Shown: positions 16,392 through 22,851 of the stretch, piece by piece
Layout: the number at the start of each line of letters is the position of its first letter
Numbering within the stretch: position 1 is the stretch's first letter
DNA from: a virus
DNA: 25,416 bases
Direction: 5' to 3' (one strand)
Virus record (IMG/VR): IMGVR_UViG_3300032240_000522
Span: 1 to 25,416 of that record
The notes under the pieces: model-generated
Database searches by the model: none
Told to the model about the DNA's origin: nothing
What the model saw: the letters and a program-made list of their open reading frames with translations, nothing else
Translations under genes and position numbers: made by a program

Positions 16392-17245
16392 TGGAAATTA
16401 ATATACCTATTGAGGATTTGAAGGCACGTAAACTTTTTATTGCCACACCTATGTATGGTGGTCAGTGCGCAGGAATGTTTGCTAAATCTATATCAGATCT
16501 TTCTGCACTTTGCGCAAATTATGGTATCCCCCTTCAAATGTATTTCTTGTTTAACGAGTCATTGATTACTCGTGCAAGAAACTATTGTTGTGATGAGTTT
16601 ATGCGTTCAGATGCATCTCATCTTATGTTTATTGACTCTGATATCGGTTTCAATCCTCAAGACATTATCGCAATGATGGCTCTTCAGGCTCAGGATGAAG
16701 AGAAGTATGAGATCATCGGTGGTCCTTACCCAAAGAAATGCATTAGCTGGGAAAAGATTAAGGCTGCAGTTGATAAGGGTGTTGCTGATGATGACGCTAA
16801 TGTTCTTGAAAAGTTCGTTGGTGACTTTGTGTTTAATCCAAAGGGTGGTCAGCAGAGTATTGCTATCGGTGAGCCTTGTGAAGTTCTAGAAATCGGTACT
16901 GGTTTCATGATGATCACAAAGAAGGCTATGCAAAGATTTGCTGATACATACCCTGAATATCTATACCGCCCTGATCATGTTCGCACTGAACATTTTGATG
17001 GCACACGTGAGATTATGATGTTCTTTCAGGCTGAAGTTGATCCTGAGACAAAGCGTTACCTTTCAGAAGATTATTGGTTTTGTCAAAAGGCTCAGAAGGC
17101 AAATATTAAAACTTGGCTCTGTCCTTGGATGAAATTGCAGCATGTTGGCACCTATATCTTTGGTGGCTCACTTGCTGATTTGGCATCAATTGGTGCTGCT
17201 GCAACTGCCGACCCTGGTAATTTGGGCGGCAAAAAGAAGAAGTGA
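16391..17245 (+). CDS. GT-A-fold glycosyltransferase
   Basis: 284 residues. KLFIATPMYGGQCAGMFAKS at the start, NESLITRARN (~55-64), and the DxD motif in HLMFIDSDIGFNPQDI (~76-91) are typical of family-2-like GT-A glycosyltransferases; EIGTGFMMITKKAM and SEDYWFCQKAQKANIKTWLC supply the acceptor-side acidic pair (ED). LQHVGTYIFGG follows. No signal or membrane segment, so it acts in the cytoplasm. It may glycosylate the modified base, since it is last in the cluster and coupled to it; an envelope or protein target cannot be excluded. Confidence 0.75.
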   Translation: MEINIPIEDLKARKLFIATPMYGGQCAGMFAKSISDLSALCANYGIPLQMYFLFNESLITRARNYCCDEFMRSDASHLMFIDSDIGFNPQDIIAMMALQAQDEEKYEIIGGPYPKKCISWEKIKAAVDKGVADDDANVLEKFVGDFVFNPKGGQQSIAIGEPCEVLEIGTGFMMITKKAMQRFADTYPEYLYRPDHVRTEHFDGTREIMMFFQAEVDPETKRYLSEDYWFCQKAQKANIKTWLCPWMKLQHVGTYIFGGSLADLASIGAAATADPGNLGGKKKK

Positions 17246-17259
17246 ACAGGAGATAGATT

Positions 17260-17913
17260 ATGAAGATTGATACGAATACAATCAATGTGCTTAAGAATTT
17301 TGCTAAGATCAACCCTTCCATTATTATTATGGAAGGTAATACTTTGAAGACAATTTCTCCTTCAAAGACAATTATGGCAAAGGCGAATGTTACAACTGAG
17401 TTTGGTAAGAGATTTGCGATTTATAATCTTGATCGGTTTATCTCAACGATGAGCTTGTTCCAAAATCCTGAACTTGACTTTACAGATAGGTATGTTCGTA
17501 TTTCTGATAATAAGACAGAAACAAAGTATACATATGCTGATGAAGCCACAATCGCAAAGGCTCCTGAGAAGGAACTTACTCTTCCTTCTATCGACGTTAG
17601 CTTCCGTCTCACTAATGAGAACTTGAAGGATGTTGAAAAGGCTGCTGGTGTTCTTGGTCTTCCAGAAATCGTTATCTTTGGGGATGGCTCAAAGGTTTAT
17701 TTCCAGGCTGCTGATACAAAGAATCCTTCTGGTGATATTTACGCTATTGAAACTGGTGAAACTGATAAGACCTTCAAGGCTATCTTTAAGTCTGAAAATA
17801 TCAAGATTATCCCAGGTGATTATGATGTGAGTATTTCTTCTAGAGGTATTTCTCACTTTAGGGGAACTGAAGCTGAATACTGGATTGCTGTTGAATCCAG
17901 CTCAACTTTCTAA
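17260..17913 (+). CDS. 45: Sliding clamp gp45
   Basis: 217 residues (T4 gp45 is 228). Trimeric clamp that tethers gp43 polymerase and, in T4, activates late transcription with gp55. The family pattern is clear: TINVLKNFAKINPSIIIMEG at the start, FAIYNLDRFISTMSLF (~48-63), IPGDYDVSISSRGISHFRG and the terminal YWIAVESSSTF. AGGAGA at 17248-17253 is a good ribosome site. It is followed by the gp44, gp62 and regA genes in the T4 order. Confidence 0.93.
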   Translation: MKIDTNTINVLKNFAKINPSIIIMEGNTLKTISPSKTIMAKANVTTEFGKRFAIYNLDRFISTMSLFQNPELDFTDRYVRISDNKTETKYTYADEATIAKAPEKELTLPSIDVSFRLTNENLKDVEKAAGVLGLPEIVIFGDGSKVYFQAADTKNPSGDIYAIETGETDKTFKAIFKSENIKIIPGDYDVSISSRGISHFRGTEAEYWIAVESSSTF

Positions 17914-17914
17914 G

Positions 17915-17943
17915 TTGACTTTTGACTTGGGAGGGACTATAGT
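17915..17943 (+). promoter_or_regulatory. Sigma70 promoter for gp44, overlapping a terminator hairpin
   Basis: TTGACT (17915-17920), a 17-base spacer and TATAGT (17938-17943). The -10 element lies in the loop and first stem bases of the terminator hairpin at 17929-17950. Confidence 0.65.
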
Positions 17944-17957
17944 TCCTCCCACTTTTT
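17929..17957 (+). terminator. Terminator after gp45
   Basis: A 9-bp stem, GGGAGGGAC with GTTCCTCCC (one G-U pair) and a TATA loop, is followed by ACTTTTTAT. It would attenuate read-through from the abundant clamp gene into the clamp-loader genes, which then have their own promoter within the same hairpin. Confidence 0.8.
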
Positions 17958-17975
17958 ATATTATGGAGATATATT

Positions 17976-18917
17976 ATGAACGAAGAATTTCTTTGGGTCG
18001 AGAAGTATCGCCCGAAAACAATTGATGACACCATCCTTCCTGTTGATTTGAAAGCAACCTTTCAACAGTTTGTTGATCAAAAAAATATTCCCAATCTCAT
18101 TTTGTCTGGTAGTGCTGGTGTCGGTAAAACGACAGTAGCTCGTGCTATGCTTGAAGAGCTTGGATGCGACTACATCGTAATTAACGGATCTATGAATGGA
18201 AACATCGACACTCTCCGAAATGAGATACTCAATTTCGCTTCATCGGTATCTCTCTCTGGTGGACGAAAGTACGTTATCCTCGATGAGGCTGACTATCTCA
18301 ATGCAAACTCTACACAACCAGCCCTACGTAACTTCATGGAAGAGTTTTCCAGAAACTGCGGCTTTATCCTTACTTGCAATTTCAAGAACCGAATTATTGA
18401 ACCATTACATTCTCGGTGCTCTGTCGTAGACTTCAAGATAAGCAAGAAGGATATGGCCAAGCTTGCTATGCAGTTTATGAAGCGAGTCAACTTTATTCTT
18501 AATACTGAATCTATTAAGTATGAATCAGCCGTAATTGCTGAGGTGATTCAGAAACACTTCCCTGACTGGCGTCGTGTTCTTAATGAGTTGCAGCGTTACT
18601 CGGCTACAGGGAACATTGATTCTGGTATCCTTGCTAATATGCAAGAAACTAGTATTCGTGAGTTAATAGGCTATATGAAGGATAAGAACTTCACTGAAGT
18701 GCGTAAGTGGGTAAAGAATAATACTGATACAGATGTTAATAATCTCTACACTCAATTTTATGAAACTGTCGGACAGCTTTTCACACCAAGAGATATTCCC
18801 GTTGTTGTTAGTTTGATCGCTAAGTATCAGTATCAGAATGCATTCGCTGCAAATTCTGAAATAAACTTTGCTGCTTTTATAGGCGATATAATGATGGAAA
18901 ATTTGGAGCTTGTCTAA
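17976..18917 (+). CDS. 44: Clamp-loader large subunit gp44
   Basis: 313 residues (T4 gp44 is 319). AAA+ ATPase that opens gp45 and loads it on primer-template junctions. WVEKYRPKTIDD at the start, Walker A GSAGVGKT (45-52), Walker B ILDEAD (101-106), sensor 1 LTCNF (~132-136) and the SRC motif (146-148) that supplies the arginine finger. GGAG at 17965-17968 serves the ATG. It is coupled to gp62 by TAATG. Confidence 0.95.
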   Translation: MNEEFLWVEKYRPKTIDDTILPVDLKATFQQFVDQKNIPNLILSGSAGVGKTTVARAMLEELGCDYIVINGSMNGNIDTLRNEILNFASSVSLSGGRKYVILDEADYLNANSTQPALRNFMEEFSRNCGFILTCNFKNRIIEPLHSRCSVVDFKISKKDMAKLAMQFMKRVNFILNTESIKYESAVIAEVIQKHFPDWRRVLNELQRYSATGNIDSGILANMQETSIRELIGYMKDKNFTEVRKWVKNNTDTDVNNLYTQFYETVGQLFTPRDIPVVVSLIAKYQYQNAFAANSEINFAAFIGDIMMENLELV

Positions 18918-19393
18918 TGACTTTTTTAGACGTAACTCTGGAACCTCGTGTAGAACCTAAAGTTGAAGAAGAATATGTAAAGCCGAGATATAATTGGCTT
19001 TATGAGAACAATATCAACTCAGGTAAAACTCTAATTGATCTAAACAAACAGCAAGAGTTTGAGTATAATAAGTGGAGAACAAATAGCTCTCTTTCTAATC
19101 ATTATGATACAGTTATTCTAGCAAATGAGATGAATATAAACTATCATTTGTCTGATGAAATGCATTACCATTATCTATTTTATTCTGTTCGGAAAAAGAA
19201 AAGATATGGTAAGAAGAAAACTAAAGAAGACGAAGCTTTGCAAAAGCAACTTGAGCAGGAGCAGAAGCTTGTCCACCTAATTCAAAGTTATTATAAATAT
19301 AATACTGTTCGCGCGAGAGAGGCGTTGAAGCTTCTTTCAAAAGAACAAATTGATTTTATAATAAAAAAACAAGAAAAAGGTGGAGCAAAATGA
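18917..19393 (+). CDS. 62: Clamp-loader small subunit gp62
   Basis: 158 residues (T4 gp62 is 187). Non-ATPase subunit that pairs with a gp44 tetramer. The recognisable core is HLSDEMHYHYLFYSVRKKKR (~73-92), which matches the T4 SDEAHFNYL...GKRYGKW segment. The N-terminus is divergent. Position between gp44 (TAATG) and regA (ATGA) is the T4 order, which supports the call strongly. Confidence 0.85.
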   Translation: MTFLDVTLEPRVEPKVEEEYVKPRYNWLYENNINSGKTLIDLNKQQEFEYNKWRTNSSLSNHYDTVILANEMNINYHLSDEMHYHYLFYSVRKKKRYGKKKTKEDEALQKQLEQEQKLVHLIQSYYKYNTVRAREALKLLSKEQIDFIIKKQEKGGAK

Positions 19394-19791
19394 ATGAATT
19401 ACTGGATAAGTTAATTGAGGTGAAGATCGCAGAAGAAGAAGATTTTTTAAAGATTAAAGAAACTTTAACTCGTATCGGTGTTGCTTCGCGTAAAGAAAAG
19501 AAACTGTATCAATCATGTCATATTTTCCACAAGCAAGGTAAATATTACATCGTCCATTTTAAAGAGATGTTCGCGATTGATGGTAAACCTTCTAACTTCT
19601 CAGATGAAGATAAGGGTCGCCGTAACAAGATAGCTGAACTTCTCCAGGACTGGGGGCTATTAAAAGTTATAGAGAGCGAAAGTATTACTGATCCTTTAGC
19701 ATCTATGAGTCAAATTAAGATTATCAATCATAAAGAAAAAGATGATTGGACTCTTGAAGCTAAGTATAATATGGGTCGTAAAAAAAAGTGA
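19390..19791 (+). CDS. regA: RegA translational repressor
   Basis: 133 residues (T4 RegA is 122). Binds the start regions of early phage mRNAs and blocks translation. FLKIKETLTRIGVASRKEKK (~20-39), LYQSCHIFHKQGKYYIVHFK (~40-59), and LLQDWGLLKVIE closely follow T4 RegA. It is coupled to gp62 by ATGA; in T4 RegA represses gp44 and gp45, so feedback on this operon is likely. Confidence 0.95.
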   Translation: MNELLDKLIEVKIAEEEDFLKIKETLTRIGVASRKEKKLYQSCHIFHKQGKYYIVHFKEMFAIDGKPSNFSDEDKGRRNKIAELLQDWGLLKVIESESITDPLASMSQIKIINHKEKDDWTLEAKYNMGRKKK

Positions 19792-19805
19792 GGTAATTAT
19801 TTGTT

Positions 19806-20162
19806 ATGAGAATGCCGTGGACAATTCAAAGAAAACCTGCTACACCAGCCGAAGAACAGATAGAGCGTATTAAAGCTCTTCTGTTCCCTCCTCTTAAATT
19901 GCAAGAAGAAATGCAGAGAGATGGAACGACAATCAAGTTCCATATTGATTATTCTGCAGATTCGAATCTAGATGCTGCTCTTATGGACCTTCAAGAAGGC
20001 TATAATGATCCAGCTGCTCAGAAAACAATTCTTGATGTTATCAAGAGGCTAAATAAACTCCGAACGATGTTAGAAGCATACGCTCAATTAGATAAAGACG
20101 CAAAATACATATTAGTCGAGAATTTGGAGCAGGATTTGGATGTCACAGCAGCAGAAAATTGA
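19806..20162 (+). CDS. Unknown protein downstream of regA
   Basis: 118 residues, helical and acidic, beginning MRMPWTIQRKPATPAEEQIE. A segment LNKLRTMLEAYAQLDKDAKY (~82-101) looks like a coiled or helical pair. No catalytic motif or membrane segment. It overlaps the next gene by 23 bases. In T4 relatives this position before gp43 is often taken by small conserved ORFs; no role can be given. Confidence 0.75.
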   Translation: MRMPWTIQRKPATPAEEQIERIKALLFPPLKLQEEMQRDGTTIKFHIDYSADSNLDAALMDLQEGYNDPAAQKTILDVIKRLNKLRTMLEAYAQLDKDAKYILVENLEQDLDVTAAEN

Positions 20163-20340
20163 CATAAAAGAATTCATGGAAGCTCTTGAAGAGATGATAG
20201 ATTCACGCGACGATATGTGGTTCGAGCAGAAATACTGTAATACGAACAAGTTTCTATATATTAAAGAGCATCGCTACTCTCCTGCGAAAAAAAAGGTACA
20301 AGATTATCTCGAAAGAATAATCGAGTCATCAGAAAAATAA
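20140..20340 (+). CDS. Small unknown protein
   Basis: 66 residues, highly charged and helical (DIKEFMEALEEMIDSRDDMW, then KKKVQDYLERIIESSEK). GGAG at 20125-20128 and AGGA at 20131-20134 lie upstream of the ATG within the previous gene. No recognisable domain. Coupled to the preceding ORF and followed by a promoter, so it closes this transcription unit. Confidence 0.7.
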   Translation: MSQQQKIDIKEFMEALEEMIDSRDDMWFEQKYCNTNKFLYIKEHRYSPAKKKVQDYLERIIESSEK

Positions 20341-20343
20341 CTG

Positions 20344-20371
20344 TTGACTTTTTCTCCCAATAGGCTATACT
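20344..20371 (+). promoter_or_regulatory. Sigma70-type promoter
   Basis: TTGACT (20344-20349), 16-base spacer, TATACT (20366-20371), upstream of the gene at 20395. Its -35 extends as TTGACTTTTT, like others in the window. Confidence 0.75.
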
Positions 20372-20394
20372 AGGTCTACGGTTGGAGAAAAACA

Positions 20395-20757
20395 ATGACG
20401 ATGCACCTTCTACCTGCATACTATACTACTACGAAAACCTCTTCTCGTAAAGCCAAGCCCAAGCCACCATCAAAACACGATGCTTGGCTCCTAAAAAAAG
20501 GTCTTCACCTTAGCCAAATAAAGTCAAAAAAAGGTGTTGACAAAAACTGGAAAAAAGCGTATACTGAGTCTATGATGGTTGATCGAAGTGATTACGTCTC
20601 CTCTGGTTTTGGAAACGGTCGTACTTCGAAGCCAGCAGAAAAGGTATATAGCGGTGAGCGCAAGCTCCTCGGTATTGCTACCATGCACAAGTCTAATATG
20701 GTTCCTGTGTTTGCTAAACAGGATGCTGAAGATATCGCTCGGATGAGGAGAGGTTGA
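20395..20757 (+). CDS. Basic protein of unknown function
   Basis: 120 residues, strongly basic (KTSSRKAKPKPPSKHDAWLL at ~18-37; KSKKGVDKNWKKAY). The C-terminal half (RKLLGIATMHKSNMVPVF, ending DAEDIARMRRG) resembles a conserved phage ORF I know only as hypothetical. Ribosome site GGAG (20384-20387). A consensus promoter lies inside the gene (20537-20565), so a shorter product from ATG 20571 is possible. The charge suggests nucleic-acid binding; that is inference. Confidence 0.7.
   Translation: MTMHLLPAYYTTTKTSSRKAKPKPPSKHDAWLLKKGLHLSQIKSKKGVDKNWKKAYTESMMVDRSDYVSSGFGNGRTSKPAEKVYSGERKLLGIATMHKSNMVPVFAKQDAEDIARMRRG
20537..20565 (+). promoter_or_regulatory. Consensus-like internal promoter
   Basis: TTGACA (20537-20542), exactly 17 bases, TATACT (20560-20565), inside the preceding coding region. 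It is the best -35 match in the window. It would drive the downstream small genes at 20757 and 20948, or a shorter form of the host gene. Confidence 0.5.
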
Positions 20758-20948
20758 TGATGAATGTTTCTGATAAACTATCTAAGGTAAATGATACCGT
20801 TACTGTTAACATCTATGATAATGGTTTTATGATAGAAGTTAGTGGACGTGATCATGATGATGAATGGTCGCAAGCCAAGATCGTGTGTTCCGATCTTGAT
20901 ATTGTTAATGCTGTTCTTCAAGAAATCGTGAAGATGGATAAGTCATAA
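20757..20948 (+). CDS. Small unknown protein
   Basis: 63 residues from ATG 20757 (TGATG overlap with the previous stop); ATG 20760 is an equally good start. The ribosome site GGAGAGG (20747-20753) is strong. Text: NVSDKLSKVNDTVTVNIYDN, then GFMIEVSGRD and VNAVLQEIVKMDKS. Probably a small alpha-beta protein. No match recognised. Its stop overlaps the next ATG (TAATG). Confidence 0.7.
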   Translation: MMNVSDKLSKVNDTVTVNIYDNGFMIEVSGRDHDDEWSQAKIVCSDLDIVNAVLQEIVKMDKS

Positions 20949-21124
20949 TGGATAACAGTGTTCAAATCCAACTTCAAGATATAAGTGGTAATTGGCGGAC
21001 TTGGCAAATTATCATTAATTATTCTCAGGATGTAATTTCTGAGATGCGACAGTTGCAGTCTCACTATCCAGATCAGAGGGTGCGGGCTGTCGATATGAAC
21101 GGAAAAATTGTTGACATTCTTTGA
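20948..21124 (+). CDS. 58-residue unknown protein
   Basis: ORF starting at the TAATG overlap: MDNSVQIQLQDISGNWRTWQ, then QDVISEMRQLQSHYPDQRVR and a closing AVDMNGKIVDIL. Its strand-helix-strand order and the VRAVDxxGxIVDIL end are reminiscent of small conserved phage proteins seen in T4-like cyanophages. The overlap with its neighbour and good codon use support it being a gene. Function unknown. Confidence 0.7.
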   Translation: MDNSVQIQLQDISGNWRTWQIIINYSQDVISEMRQLQSHYPDQRVRAVDMNGKIVDIL

Positions 21125-21132
21125 AAAAGGTG

Positions 21133-21161
21133 TTGACTTTTTTCTAAAACTACGGTACAAT
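21133..21161 (+). promoter_or_regulatory. Sigma70 promoter
   Basis: TTGACT (21133-21138), 17-base spacer, TACAAT (21156-21161), upstream of the HTH gene at 21193. A second TATACT follows at 21161-21166 but at poor spacing. Confidence 0.7.
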
Positions 21162-21192
21162 ATACTAAATAATGAACCTAACGGAGAATTAA

Positions 21193-21447
21193 ATGACTAA
21201 GACTGATCGCGTTTTTGAAGCCCTTGTTGTTAACGGTGAACAGCTCACTGCAAAGCAACTCTCTGCTCGTTATGATATTGCTAATCCTCATGATGCTGTT
21301 TACCAAATTCGCATGAGTGGTTACCCGATCTATCTTAATAAGCATACGGATACCAAGGGTCGCGTTACACAGAAGTATCGCTTTGGTACTCCATCACGTA
21401 AGTTGATTGCAGCTGGCTACAAAGCCATCGCTGCTGGTCTCGTCTAA
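21193..21447 (+). CDS. Small helix-turn-helix protein
   Basis: 84 residues. Winged-helix-like pattern: TKTDRVFEALVVNGEQLTAK, QLSARYDIANPHDAVYQIRM (recognition helix region ~24-43), SGYPIYLNK (wing), then KYRFGTPSRKLIAAGYKAIA. It resembles the small HTH proteins common in T4-like marine phages. GGAG at 21183-21186. It has its own promoter and terminator, so it is a single-gene unit with high output. Likely a DNA-binding regulator or architectural protein; targets unknown. Confidence 0.8.
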   Translation: MTKTDRVFEALVVNGEQLTAKQLSARYDIANPHDAVYQIRMSGYPIYLNKHTDTKGRVTQKYRFGTPSRKLIAAGYKAIAAGLV

Positions 21448-21471
21448 GTTTCCCCTCATAAAGGGATTCGA

Positions 21472-21500
21472 AAGGCGGGACTTAGGTTCCGCCTTTTTTG
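21472..21500 (+). terminator. Terminator after the HTH gene
   Basis: A 10-bp stem AAGGCGGGAC with GTTCCGCCTT (one G-U pair) and a TTAG loop, running into six T residues. Confidence 0.92.
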
Positions 21501-21504
21501 TTGT

Positions 21505-21534
21505 TTGACATTGTTGGAAATTAGTTGAAACAAT
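21505..21534 (+). promoter_or_regulatory. Possible promoter for the tRNA operon
   Basis: A perfect TTGACA (21505-21510) is followed 18 bases later by AACAAT (21529-21534), a 4/6 match to the -10. It is placed just after the terminator and upstream of the structured leader and first tRNA. Confidence 0.5.
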
Positions 21535-21787
21535 CGAAAGGTTGTTTCTTCATGGAAGCATTGTGCACGGTGCTTCTTTGTAGAAACAACTTATTAGGTG
21601 TGGTGTTATGGAAAATTGCAGTGTTCCTGCACAGCGCACAGTCAATGGGTCCTCTGTCTAGCTAGCACGGCCAATACTGAGTTGTAATCGAAATAGGAGT
21701 CATGACCTGAAATAAGATTACAGATTAAAGCGAACGGTATGGCGGTCTATCCATATCCATAACATGACATCACTCCTAATAAGTATT
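21535..21787 (+). ncRNA. Structured leader before the tRNA array, no coding potential seen
   Basis: About 250 bases without a plausible gene. Helices: an 11-bp stem 21539-21549 with 21582-21592 enclosing GAAGCA/TGCTTC (21555-21560, 21571-21576); an 8-bp perfect pair CCAATACT (21671-21678) with AGTATTGG (21782-21789), whose last two bases are the first two of tRNA-Lys. Inside it, GTAATC/GATTAC (21684-21689, 21716-21721) and TAGGAGT/ACTCCTA (21694-21700, 21772-21778) are mutually crossing, hence a pseudoknot or a switch. I do not recognise the family. Confidence 0.45.
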
Positions 21788-21864
21788 GGACTCCTAGCTC
21801 AGTTGGTTAGAGCATCGGACTTTTAATCCGTGGGTCCTGGGTTCGAGTCCCAGGGAGTTCACCA
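21788..21864 (+). tRNA. tRNA-Lys(TTT)
   Basis: Complete cloverleaf: acceptor GGACTCC/GGAGTTC, anticodon loop CTTTTAA, T-loop TTCGAGT, encoded CCA. First tRNA of the array. Confidence 0.97.
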
Positions 21865-21870
21865 TAATAC

Positions 21871-21945
21871 TGGCGTATAGCTCAGCGGTAGAGCACTGTC
21901 CTGATAAGACAGGGGTCAATGGATCGTAACCATTTACGCCAACCA
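21871..21945 (+). tRNA. tRNA-Ile(GAT) with unusual T-loop
   Basis: Acceptor TGGCGTA/TACGCCA, D-stem GCTC/GAGC, anticodon stem CTGTC/GACAG with loop CTGATAA, encoded CCA. The T-loop reads ATCGTAA instead of TTCRANN: positions 54 and 58 are exchanged (A54, T58). Confidence 0.88.
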
Positions 21946-21949
21946 GTAA

Positions 21950-22026
21950 CGGAGATTGGCTCAGTCTGGTAGAGCATTCGCTTTGGGAGCGAAGGGTCGC
22001 AAGTTCGAATCTTGCATCTCCGACCA
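21950..22026 (+). tRNA. tRNA-Pro(TGG)
   Basis: Acceptor CGGAGAT/ATCTCCG, anticodon stem TTCGC/GCGAA with loop TTTGGGA, T-loop TTCGAAT, encoded CCA. Confidence 0.97.
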
Positions 22027-22032
22027 ATCCCC

Positions 22033-22077
22033 GCCATCCCGATACGTCGGTTGGCACCTCCAGTTTCCGGACTGGAG
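22033..22077 (+). other. Two tandem hairpins between tRNA-Pro and tRNA-Ser
   Basis: Hairpin 1: CCGA-TACG-TCGG extended by GCCA/TGGC (22033-22055). Hairpin 2: CTCCAGT/ACTGGAG with a TTCCGG loop (22058-22077). No tRNA fits. They may be processing spacers or remnants of a lost tRNA. Confidence 0.5.
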
Positions 22078-22086
22078 ACTTATAAC

Positions 22087-22176
22087 GGAAGAATGGCCGA
22101 GTGGTTGATGGCTCTAGTCTTGAAAACTAGCATACCTGCAAGGGTATCGTGGGTTCGAATCCTACTTCTTCCGCCA
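22087..22176 (+). tRNA. tRNA-Ser(TGA)
   Basis: Acceptor GGAAGAA/TTCTTCC, anticodon stem CTAGT/ACTAG with loop CTTGAAA, long class II variable arm (ATACCTGCAAGGGTAT), T-loop TTCGAAT, encoded CCA; 90 bases. Confidence 0.97.
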
Positions 22177-22182
22177 TAATAT

Positions 22183-22260
22183 CCTCTGTTGGTGTAGCGG
22201 TCAAACATACCCGCCTTTCAAGCGTGGAGAGCATCGGTTCAAATCCGATACGGAGGACCA
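22183..22260 (+). tRNA. tRNA-Glu(TTC)
   Basis: Acceptor CCTCTGT/ACGGAGG, anticodon loop CTTTCAA, T-stem ATCGG/CCGAT with loop TTCAAAT, encoded CCA. The anticodon stem has one C-T mismatch. Confidence 0.9.
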
Positions 22261-22265
22261 AATAA

Positions 22266-22341
22266 GGACCATTAGCTCAGCTGGTAGAGCAGGAGACTCT
22301 TAATCTCTTTGTCGCAGGTTCGATCCCTGCATGGTTCACCA
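22266..22341 (+). tRNA. tRNA-Lys(CTT)
   Basis: Acceptor GGACCAT/ATGGTTC, anticodon stem GGAGA/TCTCT with loop CTCTTAA, T-loop TTCGATC, encoded CCA. Second lysine tRNA in the array. Confidence 0.96.
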
Positions 22342-22350
22342 AAATAATGC

Positions 22351-22379
22351 TTGACTTTTGGTACTAAATAAAGTATTAT
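22351..22379 (+). promoter_or_regulatory. Sigma70 promoter for the lipoprotein gene
   Basis: TTGACT (22351-22356), 17-base spacer, TATTAT (22374-22379), inside the tRNA array directly upstream of the lipoprotein gene. It also could feed the downstream tRNAs. Confidence 0.75.
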
Positions 22380-22407
22380 AGTAATACGATAAAGTTTGGA
22401 GGTTAAT

Positions 22408-22686
22408 ATGCATAAGATTCTAATCGCGGTTGTAGCTACTCTTTCTCTTGCTGGTTGTACTGCTAGAGAGCAGCAGATTTTGGCCGCTGGTACTGTCGGT
22501 GCTGTTGCTGGTGCAGTCATTGCTAATGAGGTTAATCAGCCTCGTCCAGTTTATGTTGAAGAACGTAGACCTGTATATTACGAGGAACGTCGTCCTGTTT
22601 ATGTAGTACCTCCTCGTCGGCCACAATGTTTCTCCACTTGGGAGAACACTCATCGTGGTATGGTAGAACGTAGAGTCTGCCGATAA
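22408..22686 (+). CDS. Small lipoprotein with tyrosine/proline repeats
   Basis: 92 residues from ATG 22408, which has TGGAGG at 22397-22402. Signal peptide MHKILIAVVATLSLAG with lipobox LAGC, so Cys17 would be lipidated. Next comes a glycine/alanine-rich segment GTVGAVAGAVIANEV (~28-42, glycine-zipper-like), then three RRPVY(V/Y)-type repeats with EE between them, and a C-terminal region with two Cys (PQCFSTW ... RRVCR). Probably anchored to the inner face of the outer membrane; possible roles are superinfection exclusion or envelope change, both inference. It has its own promoter. Confidence 0.82.
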   Translation: MHKILIAVVATLSLAGCTAREQQILAAGTVGAVAGAVIANEVNQPRPVYVEERRPVYYEERRPVYVVPPRRPQCFSTWENTHRGMVERRVCR

Positions 22687-22693
22687 AGTTTAT

Positions 22694-22770
22694 TCGCTTG
22701 AACCCGAATAGGTATCGGGACCTGACTGTTAATCAGGCCACTGTAGGTTCGAATCCTACCAAGCGAGCCA
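22694..22770 (+). tRNA. tRNA-Asn(GTT)
   Basis: Acceptor TCGCTTG/CAAGCGA, anticodon stem CCTGA/TCAGG with loop CTGTTAA, T-loop TTCGAAT, encoded CCA. Position 8 is A instead of the near-universal T, and the D-stem is CCCG/CGGG instead of GNNC-like. Confidence 0.93.
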
Positions 22771-22776
22771 AATATG

Positions 22777-22851
22777 CCCGATTAGCTCAGCGGTAGTAGC
22801 GTTTCCTTTACACGGAAAATGTCGGCGGTTCAATCCCGTCATCGGGTACCA
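22777..22851 (+). tRNA. tRNA-Val(TAC)
   Basis: Acceptor GCCCGAT/ATCGGGT, anticodon stem TTTCC/GGAAA with loop TTTACAC, T-loop TTCAATC, encoded CCA. The D-stem has only three clear pairs. Confidence 0.94.

Noticed and set aside
19292-19299. TATAAATA late-promoter match within gp62
   Set aside because: It is explained by Tyr-Lys-Tyr codons inside an essential gene, with regA starting 90 bases downstream; chance occurrence in AT-rich coding sequence is likely.
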